The notes under the pieces were generated by a model. The model searched no databases and was not told the DNA's origin. It saw nothing but the letters and a program-made list of their open reading frames with translations. A stretch of DNA of 64,000 bases from Siphonodentalium dalli (lineage: Eukaryota; Mollusca; Scaphopoda; Gadilida; Siphonodentaliidae), in contig CP136063.1 of assembly GCA_032622095.1 (NCBI GenBank), forward strand, positions 23,190,987 to 23,254,986, given 5' to 3'. The first letter of the stretch is position 1; each line of letters opens with the position of its first letter. The position numbers were made by a program, and so were the translations under genes. Of the stretch, positions 34,315 through 45,720 are shown piece by piece.

Positions 34315-34458
34315 ACTCTCTGGGCGCAGGCGACAAGATATCTTGTCATCTAATGTCATGATGTTGGCCGCTGGATTATAAGATAATAGATTAACCAGTT
34401 GAATGTTAATTAGCGACAGATATAATTAGTGTCTCTTTGTCTCCAGCACCAATACAGT

Positions 34459-34981
34459 TTAACCCTTTACCCAACAAACCGGCCAAAACCGGCCAAATAA
34501 AGCTTCAACAGCCTAAAATATCTTCGGTCTGTCTCAATAGAACCATACAAATATGGATATCATTGGAACCGGCTCCTTGACCGCATTGTGATAGTTACAG
34601 TTATGCCTTGTGCCAATGCATTCTCTTATATATGCGAGTCGACCATAGGTCGCCTCGCATATATAAGAGAATGCATTGGCTTCACACATTAAAAATTATA
34701 AAATTGTTAAAGAATGTAAGAAAAAATGGTAAAAAGTGTTAAAAAAAGATTTTTTTTAGGCCAATGCATTCTCTTATATATGCGAGGCGACATATGGTCG
34801 ACTCGCATATATAAGAGAATGCATTGGCACAGGGCATAACTGTAACTATCACAATGCGGTCAAGGAGCCGGTTCCAATGATATCCATATTTGTATGGTTC
34901 TATTGAGACAGACCGAAGATATTTTAGGCTGTTGAAGCTTTATTTGGCCGGTTTTGGCCGGTTTGTTGGGTAAAGGGTTAA
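34459..34981 (+). mobile_element. piggyBac-like MITE, family A, symmetrical long form
   Basis: TTAA at both ends and long inverted arms (CCCTTTACCCAACAAACCGG.., AATAAAGCTTCAACAGCC) around two palindromes. It sits at the centre of a larger inverted repeat. Confidence 0.85.
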
Positions 34982-35125
34982 ACTGTATTGGTGCTGGAGA
35001 CAAAGAGCCACTAATTATATCTGTCGCTAATTAACATTCAACTGGTTTATCTATTATCTTATAATCCAGCGGCCAACATCATGACATTAGATGACAAGAT
35101 ATCTTGTCGCCTGCGCCCAGAGAGT

Positions 35126-35342
35126 TACAGTAATGCCCTAAATAATTGACTCCTTAACCACAGCAGAATTATGGGTAATTTATCAGGATTTAGTCGGAAA
35201 TATGGCTTGTTGCCATTCATCGGAAAGCTCTCACTAAGAGCTTTCCGATGATTGGCAACAAGCCATATTTCCGACTAAATCCTGAAAAATTACCCATAAT
35301 TCTGCTGTGGTTAAGGAGTCAATTATTTAGGGCATTACTGTA
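35126..35342 (+). mobile_element. mariner-like MITE, complete
   Basis: ACAGTAATGCCCTAAATAATT and inverse, perfect arms of about 100 bp, TA flanks. Confidence 0.8.
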
Positions 35343-35734
35343 ACCTAGAATATTTGAAATTTACTATTTGTTAACTTTGTTATGTAAATAAAAACTACGA
35401 TCCCAATGTCGTGGGCAATCTTTTCAGGGGGGAGGGTACATGTATAACTCTTTTATCCATTACAAGCACATGAACTTTGTTATAAGTATGTAAATCAGCT
35501 GTGATTTTCAATGTAGTCTGCAATATTGTCAAGGGATAGAACTCTATTATGAGCACATTATAAGCACAATTTTTGTTTCGAGCAGTAGTTATTTCAATGT
35601 CGTCTGCAATATCTCAGGAAATATTACTCTATTCTCATTGTAGGCACATTAACTTAAGCGGGGGATATAACTCTAATTTCATTGCAGGCTCATGAACTTA
35701 TCAAACAGGGGATATAACTCTATTTTCATTGCAG

Positions 35735-35821
35735 GCACATGAACAATGTGATTATGCTGAACTGATCGATGAGAAAACATACTTTGTCCTGGAGAACCTT
35801 GAGCGACTCAAAACCATGAAG
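35735..35821 (+). CDS. SH2-myosin exon 10
   Basis: Acceptor TTTTCATTGCAG and donor AAG|GTGAAG, phase 0 to phase 0. It reads AHEQCDYAELIDEKTYFVLE and ends ERLKTMK. The DYAEL tyrosine in an acidic setting is a candidate phosphotyrosine site, and might be a ligand for the adjacent SH2 domain (inference). Confidence 0.88.
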
Positions 35822-35839
35822 GTGAAGTTCTACTTTGAT

Positions 35840-36178
35840 TGATTGATCTATATTTATTGATTGATTGATCAAAATTGATTGATCTATTGGTTTATATTTA
35901 TTTTTTTATGTATATTGATTGATTGATGTATATTGATTGATCTACTGAAATACGTTGATTGATATCTTCATCTTTATTGATTGATTGATCTCTATTGATT
36001 GATTGATGTATATTGATTGATCTACTGAAATATGTTGATTGATATCTTCATCTTTATTGATTGATTGATCTCTATTGATTGATTGATGTATATTGATTGA
36101 TCTACTGAAATACGTTGATTGATATCTTCATCTTTATTGATTGATTGATCTCTATTGATTGATTGATGTATATTGATC
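35840..36178 (+). repeat. TTGA-rich simple and 101-bp tandem repeats
   Basis: TTGATTGATTGAT tracts with a repeated block including CTACTGAAATA(C/T)GTTGATT, three times, directly behind exon 10. Confidence 0.9.
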
Positions 36179-36183
36179 ATAAC

Positions 36184-38785
36184 ACCTCGGGGTATCCTTA
36201 GTCCATCGAGATCATACTAAATGTTAATGTGTAGTCCATCGAGATCATACTAAATGTTAATTTGTAGTCCATCGAGATCATACTAAATGTTAATGTGTAG
36301 TCCATCGAGATCATACTAAATGTTAATTTGTAGTCCGTCGAGATCATACTAAATGTTAATGTGTAGTCCATCGAGATCATACTAAATGTTAATGTGTAGG
36401 CCTATTTATATATATATATATAACACCTCGGGGTATCCTTAGTCCATCGAGATCATACTAAATGTTAATGTGTACCTCGGGGTATCCTTAGTCCATCGAG
36501 ATCATACTAAATGTTAATGTGTAGGCCTATTTATATATATATAACACCTCGGGGTATCCTTAGTCCATCGAGATCATACTAAATGTTAATGTGTAGTCCA
36601 TCGAGATCATACTAAATGTTAATGTGTAGTCCATCGAGATCATACTAAATGTTAATGTGTAGGCCTATTTATATATATATAACACCTCGGGGGTATCCTT
36701 AGTCCATCGAGATCATACTAAATGTTAATGTGTAGTCCATCGAGATCATACTAAATGTTAATGTGTAGTCCATCGAGATCATACTAAATGTTAATGTGTA
36801 GTCCATCGAGATCATACTAAATGTTAATGTGTAGTCCATCGAGATCATACTAAATGTTAATGTGTAGTCCATCGAGATCATACTAAATGTTAATGTGTAG
36901 GCCTATTTATATATATATAACACCTCGGGGGTATCCTTAATCCATCGAGATCATACTAAATGTTAATGTGTAGGCATAACACCTCGGGGTATCCTTAATC
37001 CATCGAGATCATACTAAATGTTAATGTGTAGGCCTATTTATATATATATAACACCTCGGGGTATCCTTAATCCATCGAGATCATACTAAATGTTAATGTG
37101 TAGGCCTATTTATATATATAACACCTCGGGGTATCCTTAATCCATCGAGATCATACTAAATGTTAATGTGTAGGCATAACACCTCGGGGTATCCTTGGTC
37201 CATCGAGATCATACTAAATGTTAATGTGTAGGCATATAACACCTCGGGGTATCCTTAGTCCATCGAGATCATACTAAATGTTAATGTGTAGGCCTATTTA
37301 TATATATAACACCTCGGGGTATCCTTAATCCATCGAGATCATACTAAATGTTAATGTGTAGGCATAACACCTCAGGGTATCCTTGGTCCATCGAGATCAT
37401 ACTAAATGTTAATGTGTAGGCATATCATAACACCTCGGGGTATCCTTGGTCCATCGAGATCATACTAAATGTTAATGTGTAGGCATATCATAACACCTCG
37501 GGGTATCCTTGGTCCATCGAGATCATACTAAATGTTAATGTGTAGGCATATCATAACACCTCGGGGTATCCTTGGTCCATCGAGATCATACTAAATGTTA
37601 ATGTGTAGGCATATCATAACACCTCGGGGTATCCTTGGTCCATCGAGATCATACTAAATGTTAATGTGTAGGCATAACACCTCGGGGTATCCTTAGTCCA
37701 TCGAGATCATACTAAATGTTAATGTGTAGGCATAACACCTCGGGGTATCCTTAATCCATCGAGATCATACTAAATGTTAATGTGTAGGCATAACACCTCG
37801 GGGTATCCTTAGTCCATCGAGATCATACTAAATGTTAATGTGTAGGCATATCATAACACCTCGGGGTATCCTTGGTCCATCGAGATCATACTAAATGTTA
37901 ATGTGTAGGCATAACACCTCGGGGTATCCTTAGTCCATCGAGATCATACTAAATGTTAATGTGTAGGCATAACACCTCGGGGTATCCTTAATCCATCGAG
38001 ATCATACTAAATGTTAATGTGTAGGCATAACACCTCGGGGTATCCTTAGTCCATCGAGATCATACTAAATGTTAATGTGTAGGCATAACACCTCGGGGTA
38101 TCCTTAGTCCATCGAGATCATACTAAATGTTAATGTGTAGTCCATCGAGATCATACTAAATGTTAATGTGTAGTCCATCGAGATCATACTAAATGTTAAT
38201 GTGTAGGGGATATCCTTAGTCCATCGAGATCATACTAAATGTTAATGTGTAGTCCATCGAGATCATACTAAATGTTAATGTGTAGTCCATCGAGATCATA
38301 CTAAATGTTAATGTGTAGTCCATCGAGATCATACTAAATGTTAATGTGTAGTCCATCGAGATCATACTAAATGTTAATGTGTAGTCCATCGAGATCATAC
38401 TAAATGTTAATGTGTAGTCCATCGAGATCATACTAAATGTTAATGTGTAGTCCATCGAGATCATACTAAATGTTAATGTGTAGGCATAACATAACACCTT
38501 GGGGTATCCTTAATCCATCGAGATCATACTAAATGTTAATGTGTAGTCCATCGAGATCATACTAAATGTTAATGTGTAGGCATATCATAACACCTCGGGT
38601 ATCCTTAGTCCATCGAGATCATACTAAATGTTAATGTGTAGGCCTATTTATATATATAACACCTCGGGGGTATCCTTAGTCCATCGAGATCATACTAAAT
38701 GTTAATGTGTACCTCGGGGTATCCTTAGTCCATCGAGATCATACTAAATGTTAATGTGTAGGCCTATTTATATATATATACATAT
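36184..38785 (+). repeat. 2.6-kb array of 33-bp units with 25-bp spacer
   Basis: Unit GTCCATCGAGATCATACTAA + ATGTTAATGTGTA (33 bp), either in direct tandem or separated by ATAACACCTCGGGGTATCCT. TATA-rich spacers are also present. 33 bp equals 11 codons, so long minus-strand frames are a by-product. Confidence 0.97.
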
Positions 38786-39009
38786 AAATATGAATGCATA
38801 TCATATAGCGCTGACAATGTTCTCAAATGGTATGTCATGTTATACCTGAAGGCTGCTTCTGTTAGCGTCGTGCTGAAAATGTATATTTGATGCAACAACG
38901 CGTTTACATAGAAACTAAATTGTTAGCAAAAGATATGTTTTTTATCCCGTATGTACCAATATGTGTCCAGATCTGCTACATGTATATATAATGCTTGTGT
39001 GAAGATTCC

Positions 39010-39410
39010 TTAACCCTTTACCCAACAAACCGGCCAAAACCGGCCAAATAAAGCTTCAACAGCCTAAAATATCTTCGGTCTGTCTCAATAGAACCATACA
39101 AATATGGATATCATTGGAACCGGCTCCTTGACCACATTGTGATAGTTACAGTTATGCCCTGTGCCAATGCATTCTCTTATATATGCGAGTCGACCATAGG
39201 TCGCCTCGCATATATAAGAGAATGCATTGGCATAAAAAAAAATCTTTTTTTAACACTTTTTACCATTTTTTCTTACATTCTTTAACAATTTTATAATTTT
39301 TAATGTGTTAAGCCAATGCATTCTCTTATATATGCGAGGCGACCTATGGTCGACTCGCATATATAAGAGAATGCATTGGCACAGGGCCCTTCTGTTGGGT
39401 AAAGGGTTAA
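39010..39410 (+). mobile_element. piggyBac-like MITE, family A
   Basis: TTAA at both ends; long left arm, short right arm (..CTTCTGTTGGGTAAAGGG); two full palindromes. Confidence 0.85.
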
Positions 39411-39441
39411 ACTAATCTATCTGCATAAAAACAAATAACCA

Positions 39442-40290
39442 CTCGCTGCGACTCTCCAGGAATGAATGACCCTATGGTTCAATCAGCATGGATTGACGTC
39501 ACCACACAATCCACGCTGCGACTCTCGAGGAATGAATGACCCTATGGTTCAATCAGCATGGATTGACGTCACCACACAATCCACGCTGCGACTCTCGAGG
39601 AATGAATGACCCTATGGTTCAATCAGCATGGATTGACGTCACCACACAATCCACGCTGCGACTCTCCAGGAATGAATGACCCTATGGTTCAATCAGCATG
39701 GATTGACGTCACCACACAATCCACGCTGCGACTCTCCAGGAATGAATGACCCTATGGTTCAATCAGCATGGATTGACGTCACCACACAATCCACGCTGCG
39801 ACTCTCCAGGAATGAATGACCCTATGGTTCAATCAGCATGGATTGACGTCACCATACAATCCACGCTGCGACTCTCCAGGAATGAATGACCCTATGGTTC
39901 AATCAGCATGGATTGACGTCACCACACTATCCATGCTGCGACTCTCCAGGAATGAATGACCCTATGGTTCAATCAGCATGGATTGACATCACCACACAAT
40001 CCATGCTGCGACTCTCGAGGAATGAATGACCCTATGGTTCAATCAGCATGGATTGACGTCACCACACAATCCACGCTGCGACTCTCGAGGAATAAATGAC
40101 CCTATGGTTCAATCAGCATGGATTGACGTCACCACACAACCCATGCTGCGACTCTCCAGGAATGAATGACCCTATGGTTCAATCAGCATGGATTGATGTC
40201 ACCACACAACCCATGCTGCGACTCTCCAGGAATGAATGACCCTATGGTTCAATCAGCATGGATTGACGTCACCACACAATCCACGCTGCA
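39442..40290 (+). repeat. 70-bp minisatellite, 12 copies, each with a CRE-like site
   Basis: Unit includes CTGCGACTCTCCAGGAATGA and GCATGGATTGACGTCACCAC. TGACGTCA, the full cAMP-response-element palindrome, is intact in 10 of 12 units (first at 39494, step 70). The units at 39984 and 40194 carry TGACATCA and TGATGTCA. It lies in intron 10. Confidence 0.95.
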
Positions 40291-40572
40291 TCCACCAAAT
40301 ACATGCAATCATGCAATAAAAGCTAACAGCTCGATTGCCCAACCAATCATTAACCCCTCTGATTCTAATTCATCCCTCAAATATAATAGAGCTATATCTC
40401 CACAACATTGTATTCATATTATTCTATATACATGTATATTGAATGAGATTCTATTGTAATATACTTATTAGTTTGATTTTATGAACTTGCAACAACTTCA
40501 TTGATTGATCATACATAATCTTGTGTAGGCGCCCAAAAACGATTTGACCCACAACAATCAAAGCTGGATATT

Positions 40573-40704
40573 GAGTAATGCCCTAAATAATCGACTCCTT
40601 AACCACATAAGAATTATGGGTAATTTTTCAGGATTTAGTCGGAAATATGGGTTGTTGCCATTCATCGGAAAGCTCTCAGTGAGATTATTTAGGGCATTAC
40701 TGTA
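40573..40704 (+). mobile_element. mariner-like MITE, short form
   Basis: AGTAATGCCCTAAATAATCG ... TTATTTAGGGCATTACTGTA, right arm mostly lost. Confidence 0.7.
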
Positions 40705-40788
40705 GCAACAATCTACATTGATTGATCATACATAACCTTGGGTAGGTGACCAATAACGATTTGACCCACAACAATCGAAGCTGGATAT

Positions 40789-41140
40789 AGTGTGTCTGAC
40801 ATTTGCTATACAGTTTGGGAACCTCATTCTGCTTAGGCCTCAACTGTTATGGGAAACCTAAGCAGAATGAGGTCCCCAGAGGGTGAATTTAGTGATGCTA
40901 TCCCACACAGTGGGCTATCATCACCAAATTCACCCTCTGGGGGACCTCATTCTGCTTAGGTTTCCCATAACAGTTGAGGCCTAAGCAGAATGAGGTTCCC
41001 AGAGGGTGAATTTGGTGATGCTAGCCCGCTATGCGGGATAGCGTCACAAAATTCACCCTCTGGGAACCTCATTCTGCAAATGACAGACACACTATTTGCA
41101 GGCTTGCCCTTACTATGCAGACGATAAAATGCATAATCGA
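40789..41140 (+). mobile_element. AGAATGAGG foldback MITEs, nested pair
   Basis: Two palindromes in series with GCAGAATGAGG..GGTGAATTT(A/G)GTGATGCTA arms, ending near TATGCAGACGATAAAATGC, about 90 bp upstream of exon 11. Confidence 0.6.
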
Positions 41141-41228
41141 GGTGACTGATCGTAAACATCACAAAAGGGAACTAGAATTTGGTGATGCTAGCCCGCAGCA
41201 CTATTTCCAGACTTTCATATTATTTCAG

Positions 41229-41426
41229 ACAAGACCCATCTCGAGAGTGACCGGACCGAGTGAGAAGGCTCCGACGATTCCCGACCGTAATTACAGTCGG
41301 ATGAGTGACATGAGCTCCGGTGCACTCCATCACGAAGAATCAAACAAAAACAGGCCCCTCCCACAAATTCCTGAACCAACCAATCCAGCGCCAGAAGCTG
41401 TGTACAATCGACTCATTCAGAATCAG
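41229..41426 (+). CDS. SH2-myosin exon 11 (proline- and tyrosine-rich tail)
   Basis: Acceptor TTATTTCAG and donor CAG|GTGATT, phase 0 to phase 0, 66 codons. The product contains RNYSRMSDMSSG, RPLPQIPEPTNPAP (proline-rich, possible SH3 ligand) and EAVYNRLIQNQ. Low-complexity tail of a signalling adaptor type. The chain of exons 1 to 11 totals 1242 coding bases from base 3, a multiple of three, without an internal stop. Confidence 0.8.
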
Positions 41427-41571
41427 GTGATTATATTACAGTCTCATTGAGTATTCATTATTACAGACCTCCAATTACAACAACAACAACATAAAAAAAC
41501 TAATTTAACCTTGGTTTACTGATTTAATTGTTGAAAAAATGAAAACCAACATGGGATTTTAACTGGGCCTA

Positions 41572-41805
41572 TTAACCCTTTGAGTGCCAGGGGCCGATCT
41601 TATCGGCCCTAAACCTACAAAATAAGTCTCTTAAAGAATATAAGAATAAATTATTAAAATTGTAAAAAAAAAAAAAAAATTGTTAGGCCAATGCATTCTC
41701 TTATATATGCGAGGCGACCTATGGTCGACTCGCATATATAAGAGAATGCATTGGCACAGGGTATATGGGTTGATACAAAAATCGACCTGGCACTCAAAGG
41801 GTTAA
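41572..41805 (+). mobile_element. piggyBac-like MITE, family B
   Basis: TTAA, CCCTTTGAGTGCCAGG and its inverse; one palindrome; 234 bp. It lies just after exon 11. Confidence 0.88.
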
Positions 41806-42235
41806 TACAAATTTTTTTTTTTTAATTAACAACTAAATTTTTGGTGTCCCTCATAATTACACCCACTTCATTTTAGATAGTATTTTGCTATCAGCTTAGA
41901 CAGAGCAAATGTAATTAAATAGAAAAATGTCATAAGGGGCGGATCACTTTAAAGTGACAGTTGAATATAGGAGTTTTATCATGACGACACGCGACATCAC
42001 AGTAATGTCACATATATTTCAAGGAGTTTAAATTCATTGCACCCTGACTATCATCTCTTCTCTTTTTATACCTCCACTCTCGAGTTTATACTGGATTGAT
42101 CTTGTCTGTCCGTCCGTCTGGACATTTATCAGTCCGTTTTCATCCGTTCGGTCAGATATCTCAAACACCGGTTATTGGATCTGATTGAAAGTTGCGCAAA
42201 AGCACCTTGCGTTAAATCTGTGGGAATGCTCAACG

Positions 42236-42432
42236 TATAACGACAAGCTAACTTCAATGTATAACGACAAGCTAACTTCAATGTACGTATAACGACAAGC
42301 TAACTTCAACGTATAACGACAAGCTAACTTCAATGTATAACGACAAGCTAACTTCAATGTATAACGACAAGCTAACTTCAACGTATAACGACAAGCTAAC
42401 TTCAATGCATAACGACAAGCTAACTTCAATGG
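42236..42432 (+). repeat. 24-bp minisatellite, 8 copies
   Basis: Unit GTATAACGACAAGCTAACTT + CAAT. Confidence 0.93.
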
Positions 42433-42448
42433 AAAACAAACTAGCTAT

Positions 42449-42608
42449 CACTAAATCACCCTCTGGGGACCTCATTCTGCTTAGGCCTCATCTTCTCTGG
42501 AAAGTTTCTTTACTATCAAATTTCTATAGAAATTTCTTCACGTAGATTCTATTTCTTTTTTAGTTTAATTTCTCTATATCTCCAAATTGGCAGACGACAC
42601 ATTGCATA
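42449..42608 (+). mobile_element. AGAATGAGG family fragment, left of a nested hAT
   Basis: TCACCCTCTGGGGACCTCAT to CAGACGACACATTGCATA. The continuation is found after the hAT element at 43114. Confidence 0.5.
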
Positions 42609-43113
42609 CAGGGTTCGCGCTGGACCGAAATTTACTTTTGCCAAATAATTTGCCAAATGAAATTATTTTTTTGCCAAATTCGTTTGATATATCGATAGAA
42701 AGGCAGTTAGTTAGTGATTATAATCTCATCTCTATTGTGGTTTATCATATAACAATAAACCAATCACCGAACAATACAATGGTAGAAGCGTTGCTTCATC
42801 AGAAAGGAACATTACAAGAGGATTAGCTTTGTAAACACCACACTAAATACCGGTTATCCCTCCACCCATTGATACTAATGATATCAGATTAACTGCGTCT
42901 TAATGGAGGTGTTAACTTTTCCGAAACCATATAAAACACAACTAATATAATTCCATTGCAATAATTTCCTAAAATGAACGGTATTGATTGACCGATATTT
43001 TTCAACTTTATTGAGGAATTAAAAAGTGACTTGCCAAAACTTTTGCCAAATGAAAATATTTTTTGCCAATTGTGAATTAATTTTGCCATTGGCAAGTGGC
43101 AGCGCGAACCCTG
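42609..43113 (+). mobile_element. Non-autonomous hAT element with perfect 8-bp target duplication
   Basis: Ends CAGGGTTCGCGCTG and ..CAGCGCGAACCCTG. ATTGCATA occurs on both sides as a perfect 8-bp duplication. TTTTGCCAAA motifs recur near both ends. It was inserted into a copy of the AGAATGAGG foldback family (empty-site relative at about 41110-41140). Confidence 0.85.
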
Positions 43114-43121
43114 ATTGCATA

Positions 43122-43315
43122 ATCGAGGTTCCCAATGGGTGTACATCACAATATTCACCATTTGGGAACTTCAATCTGAGTCTTATTGCCTAGCAGATGA
43201 GGCCATGCAGAATGAGGTCCCCAGAGGGTGAATTTGGTGATGCTATCCCACTGTGTGGGATAGCATCACTAAATTCACCCTCTGGGGACCTCATTCTGCA
43301 AATGACAATCACTTG
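43122..43315 (+). mobile_element. AGAATGAGG foldback MITE
   Basis: GAATGAGGTCCCCAGAGGGT and its inverse around ATGCTATCCCACTGTGTGGG. Confidence 0.6.
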
Positions 43316-43354
43316 TTAACCTGTTCTATATTAAATGGATTATCCCTTTGGGCA

Positions 43355-43779
43355 TTATCCCTTTACCCAACAAACCGGCCAAAAACGCCCAAATAAAGCT
43401 TCAACAGCCTAAAATATCTTCGGTCTGTCTCAATAACACCATACAAATATGGATATCATTGTAACCGGTTCATCGACCACATTGTGATGGTTACAGTTAT
43501 GCCCTGTGCCAATGCATTCTCTTATATATGCCAGTCGACCATAAAATTTTTTTTTAACACTTTTTACCATTTTTTCTTACATTCTTTAACAATTTTAGAA
43601 TTTTTTCTGACATTTTTTAACAATTTTTATAATATTTTTCTACATTCTTTGACAATTTTATCATTTTTAATATGTGTTAAGCCAATGCATTCTCTTATAT
43701 ATGCGAGGCGACCTATGGTCGACTCGCATATATAAGAGAATGCATTGGCACAGCGCCGTTCTGTTGGGTAAAGGGTTAT
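43355..43779 (+). mobile_element. piggyBac-like MITE A with TTAT flanks
   Basis: The ends CCCTTTACCC and GGGTAAAGGG are flanked by TTAT on both sides instead of TTAA. The first palindrome is cut at its centre (..GTCGACCATA|AAATTT), while the second is complete. Confidence 0.8.
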
Positions 43780-43856
43780 AAGCAGACTAGAGACAGACGA
43801 ACAGATAATACAAATGCTGAAGGATTGTAATTTATTTGTGGGAAATGTTCAGATAA

Positions 43857-45637
43857 TAGAGACCTTTCGCATCCTCACGTTTACGATTACGAATACGGAT
43901 AGCTATTCGTAGTCGTAAGTCTATCCGTATGGCCAAAAAGTCCTTTCGCAAAACGAGTACGCGTAAGAGTTTTGACGAACACGTACGATCATTATTTCGT
44001 ACCACTTTTACAACTCAAAGCGTGTGTTTGGTATACAGTCCCTTAATACTTCACTTATCGTCTCATTTGCAACAATGCGATTATCATGACCTGCTAATAT
44101 TGTCAATAATTCGACCAGTCACAACGTACGACCCGGGATTCTCGTGATATATTGTGGCAATACAGGTATAAATGCCAGGTCATATGTGGTGGAAATTCAG
44201 TTCGTTGTTAGCATGGATGACCGGATAGACGTTATGCTGATGGGGAAGAGGGGTTCCTGAATTTGGACCTCACATCAACCACGACGCCATCGTTCAAGCC
44301 CCTTCAAGTCCGCGAGTTGATTTCAATGCGATTTCGGCTTCACCTCTTTGGGTTTAGGAAATCCGACATAAGGTTGGTGAGCTCGTTGATGTGCATCACT
44401 TCTGATGTGTTACTACCAAATCGAAACAAAGTCGACACGGTAGAAGCGATGTGCATCAAGTTGCTTTTTTGTCAGATATTTGACAAACCGGCAAAATTTC
44501 GTTGCACAAAATGTTGATAAATAACAGGTTTTGGGCAATTTTATAATATAGTTCACTGTGGTTAGCATTAATTTTGAGCAATTACTCGATTCTGATAACA
44601 GAAGCGGCATTTCAAAAAAAATTGTTGTTGGAATCTGATGATATGGGGACATCTAATCGGATTGAGTACCTTTAAATGCCGCATTTGTGCATGTTCTTTA
44701 AATTAAAAATAAATGCAAAGAACAAACCTGACAGAGACTGCTGAGCTCTGGTGATGTCGGTGGGTGTGCCAAATATTCTTTTAGTTATGGTTCAGGAGCA
44801 GAAATTACTACTTACCAGTTGAATCGGGATCCAGGGTATGTTCAGATTACTCAGACAGAGTACTTTATGTAACTTAGAACTCGGTTATGAATTCCATGTA
44901 ATTTTAAAATCGGTTATGAATTCCATGTAATTTTAAAATGCCCTGCATTACAGACTCTACGAGAGAGATATATAAAACCCAACTTCTACCGAAAACCGAA
45001 TATTATTAAATTGAATGAACTATTCAATTCGGGAAAGGGGAAGAGAACACAAAATCTTTCACTATTCATTAATAGGGTTATGCCATTATTTAGGCTCTCC
45101 TGATGCATTCTATAACTGCATACGCTAGGACACCACCATGGGTTGTTGAATTAAATAATTGTTGAATTTCACTATATAATGTGTACTATCTTGCACATAA
45201 TAATCACTCAAAACTCCTCATGCATCGCACACTATATACTGTATTTTTGGCGACTGGTTTCATAGTGCACTCTTACTGTAAAGTTTTCTGTCGCAGCCAT
45301 GGCAGCTATGGCTATCCGTTGTGAATAGCGATCTTATTTCGCGGGAAGCTCGTGATTCACGACGACGAGTACAGTGATTGACAATCTAAACAGCACATCG
45401 AGGTCGTAGCTCAATACAACTGGATGGTGTACATGATATACATATACAGTCTCGAACGGAGTAGAGTGATATATTGCAGAAAATAAATTTCAGGTGTTAT
45501 TTGAGCTTATTAGAAACCATGAAATCGTAACCGTCATTACGGATAGTAAAATACGAGAACGATTAGAAAGTACACAAAGGTTGGTGACGTAGTACCCTAT
45601 CCGTATCCGTAATCGTAAACGTGAGTTTTGCGAAAGG
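43857..45637 (+). mobile_element. Harbinger-derived transposon with TIRs and transposase relic
   Basis: The left end reads GAGACCTTTCGCA followed by TCACGTTTACGATTACG, and the right end is its inverse (..CGTAAACGTGAGTTTTGCGAAAGGTCTC). The direct repeat TAATA flanks both sides. The TIRs are rich in CGTA/TACG. The interior holds the transposase relic and, at about 44640-44685, one end of the foldback family seen at 48920-49282. Confidence 0.6.
44263..44517 (+). pseudogene. Harbinger (PIF/HARBI1-like) transposase N-terminal relic
   Basis: The 84-residue open frame contains MRFRLHLFGFRKSDIRLV, then LLPNRNKVDTVEAMCIKLL and KFRC. This follows the N-terminal pattern of PIF/Harbinger transposases (R-x-x-F-G-F-x-x-x-x-[IL] ... 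PNR-x-x-V-[DE]-x-x-E-A-[LM]-C-I). The catalytic DDE part is missing; after the stop comes a fragment of another foldback repeat. It lies inside a TIR-bounded element (43857-45637). Confidence 0.55.
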
Positions 45638-45720
45638 TCTCTAATAAGTTCAACATACGACACAGCACATCATAACTGAATAAAGGTTGTTTTATTTCTT
45701 ATTTGTTGGATTTTCCCCAG

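Larger units (their letters stand above)
34239..35240 (+). repeat. Large palindrome with a MITE at its centre
   Basis: Arms of about 220 bp (34239-34458 and 34982-35200) are inverse copies: e.g. GGGCGCAGGCGACAAGATAT at 34322 and ATATCTTGTCGCCTGCGCCC at 35098. Each arm ends in half of a mariner-like MITE, and the symmetrical piggyBac-like MITE fills the loop. Confidence 0.85.

Noticed and set aside
36198-38497. Minus-strand frames with an 11-residue repeat (SMISMDYTLTF)
   Set aside because: By-product of a 33-bp tandem unit. Frames end wherever a spacer occurs.
25963-41426. A stand-alone adaptor gene of the HSH2D/SH2D2A type
   Set aside because: The SH2 sequence alone would suggest this, but exon 4 (IQ) to exon 5 to exon 6 join in phase with good sites, and exon 3 joins to exon 4 within an IQ motif. 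A myosin fusion is simpler.
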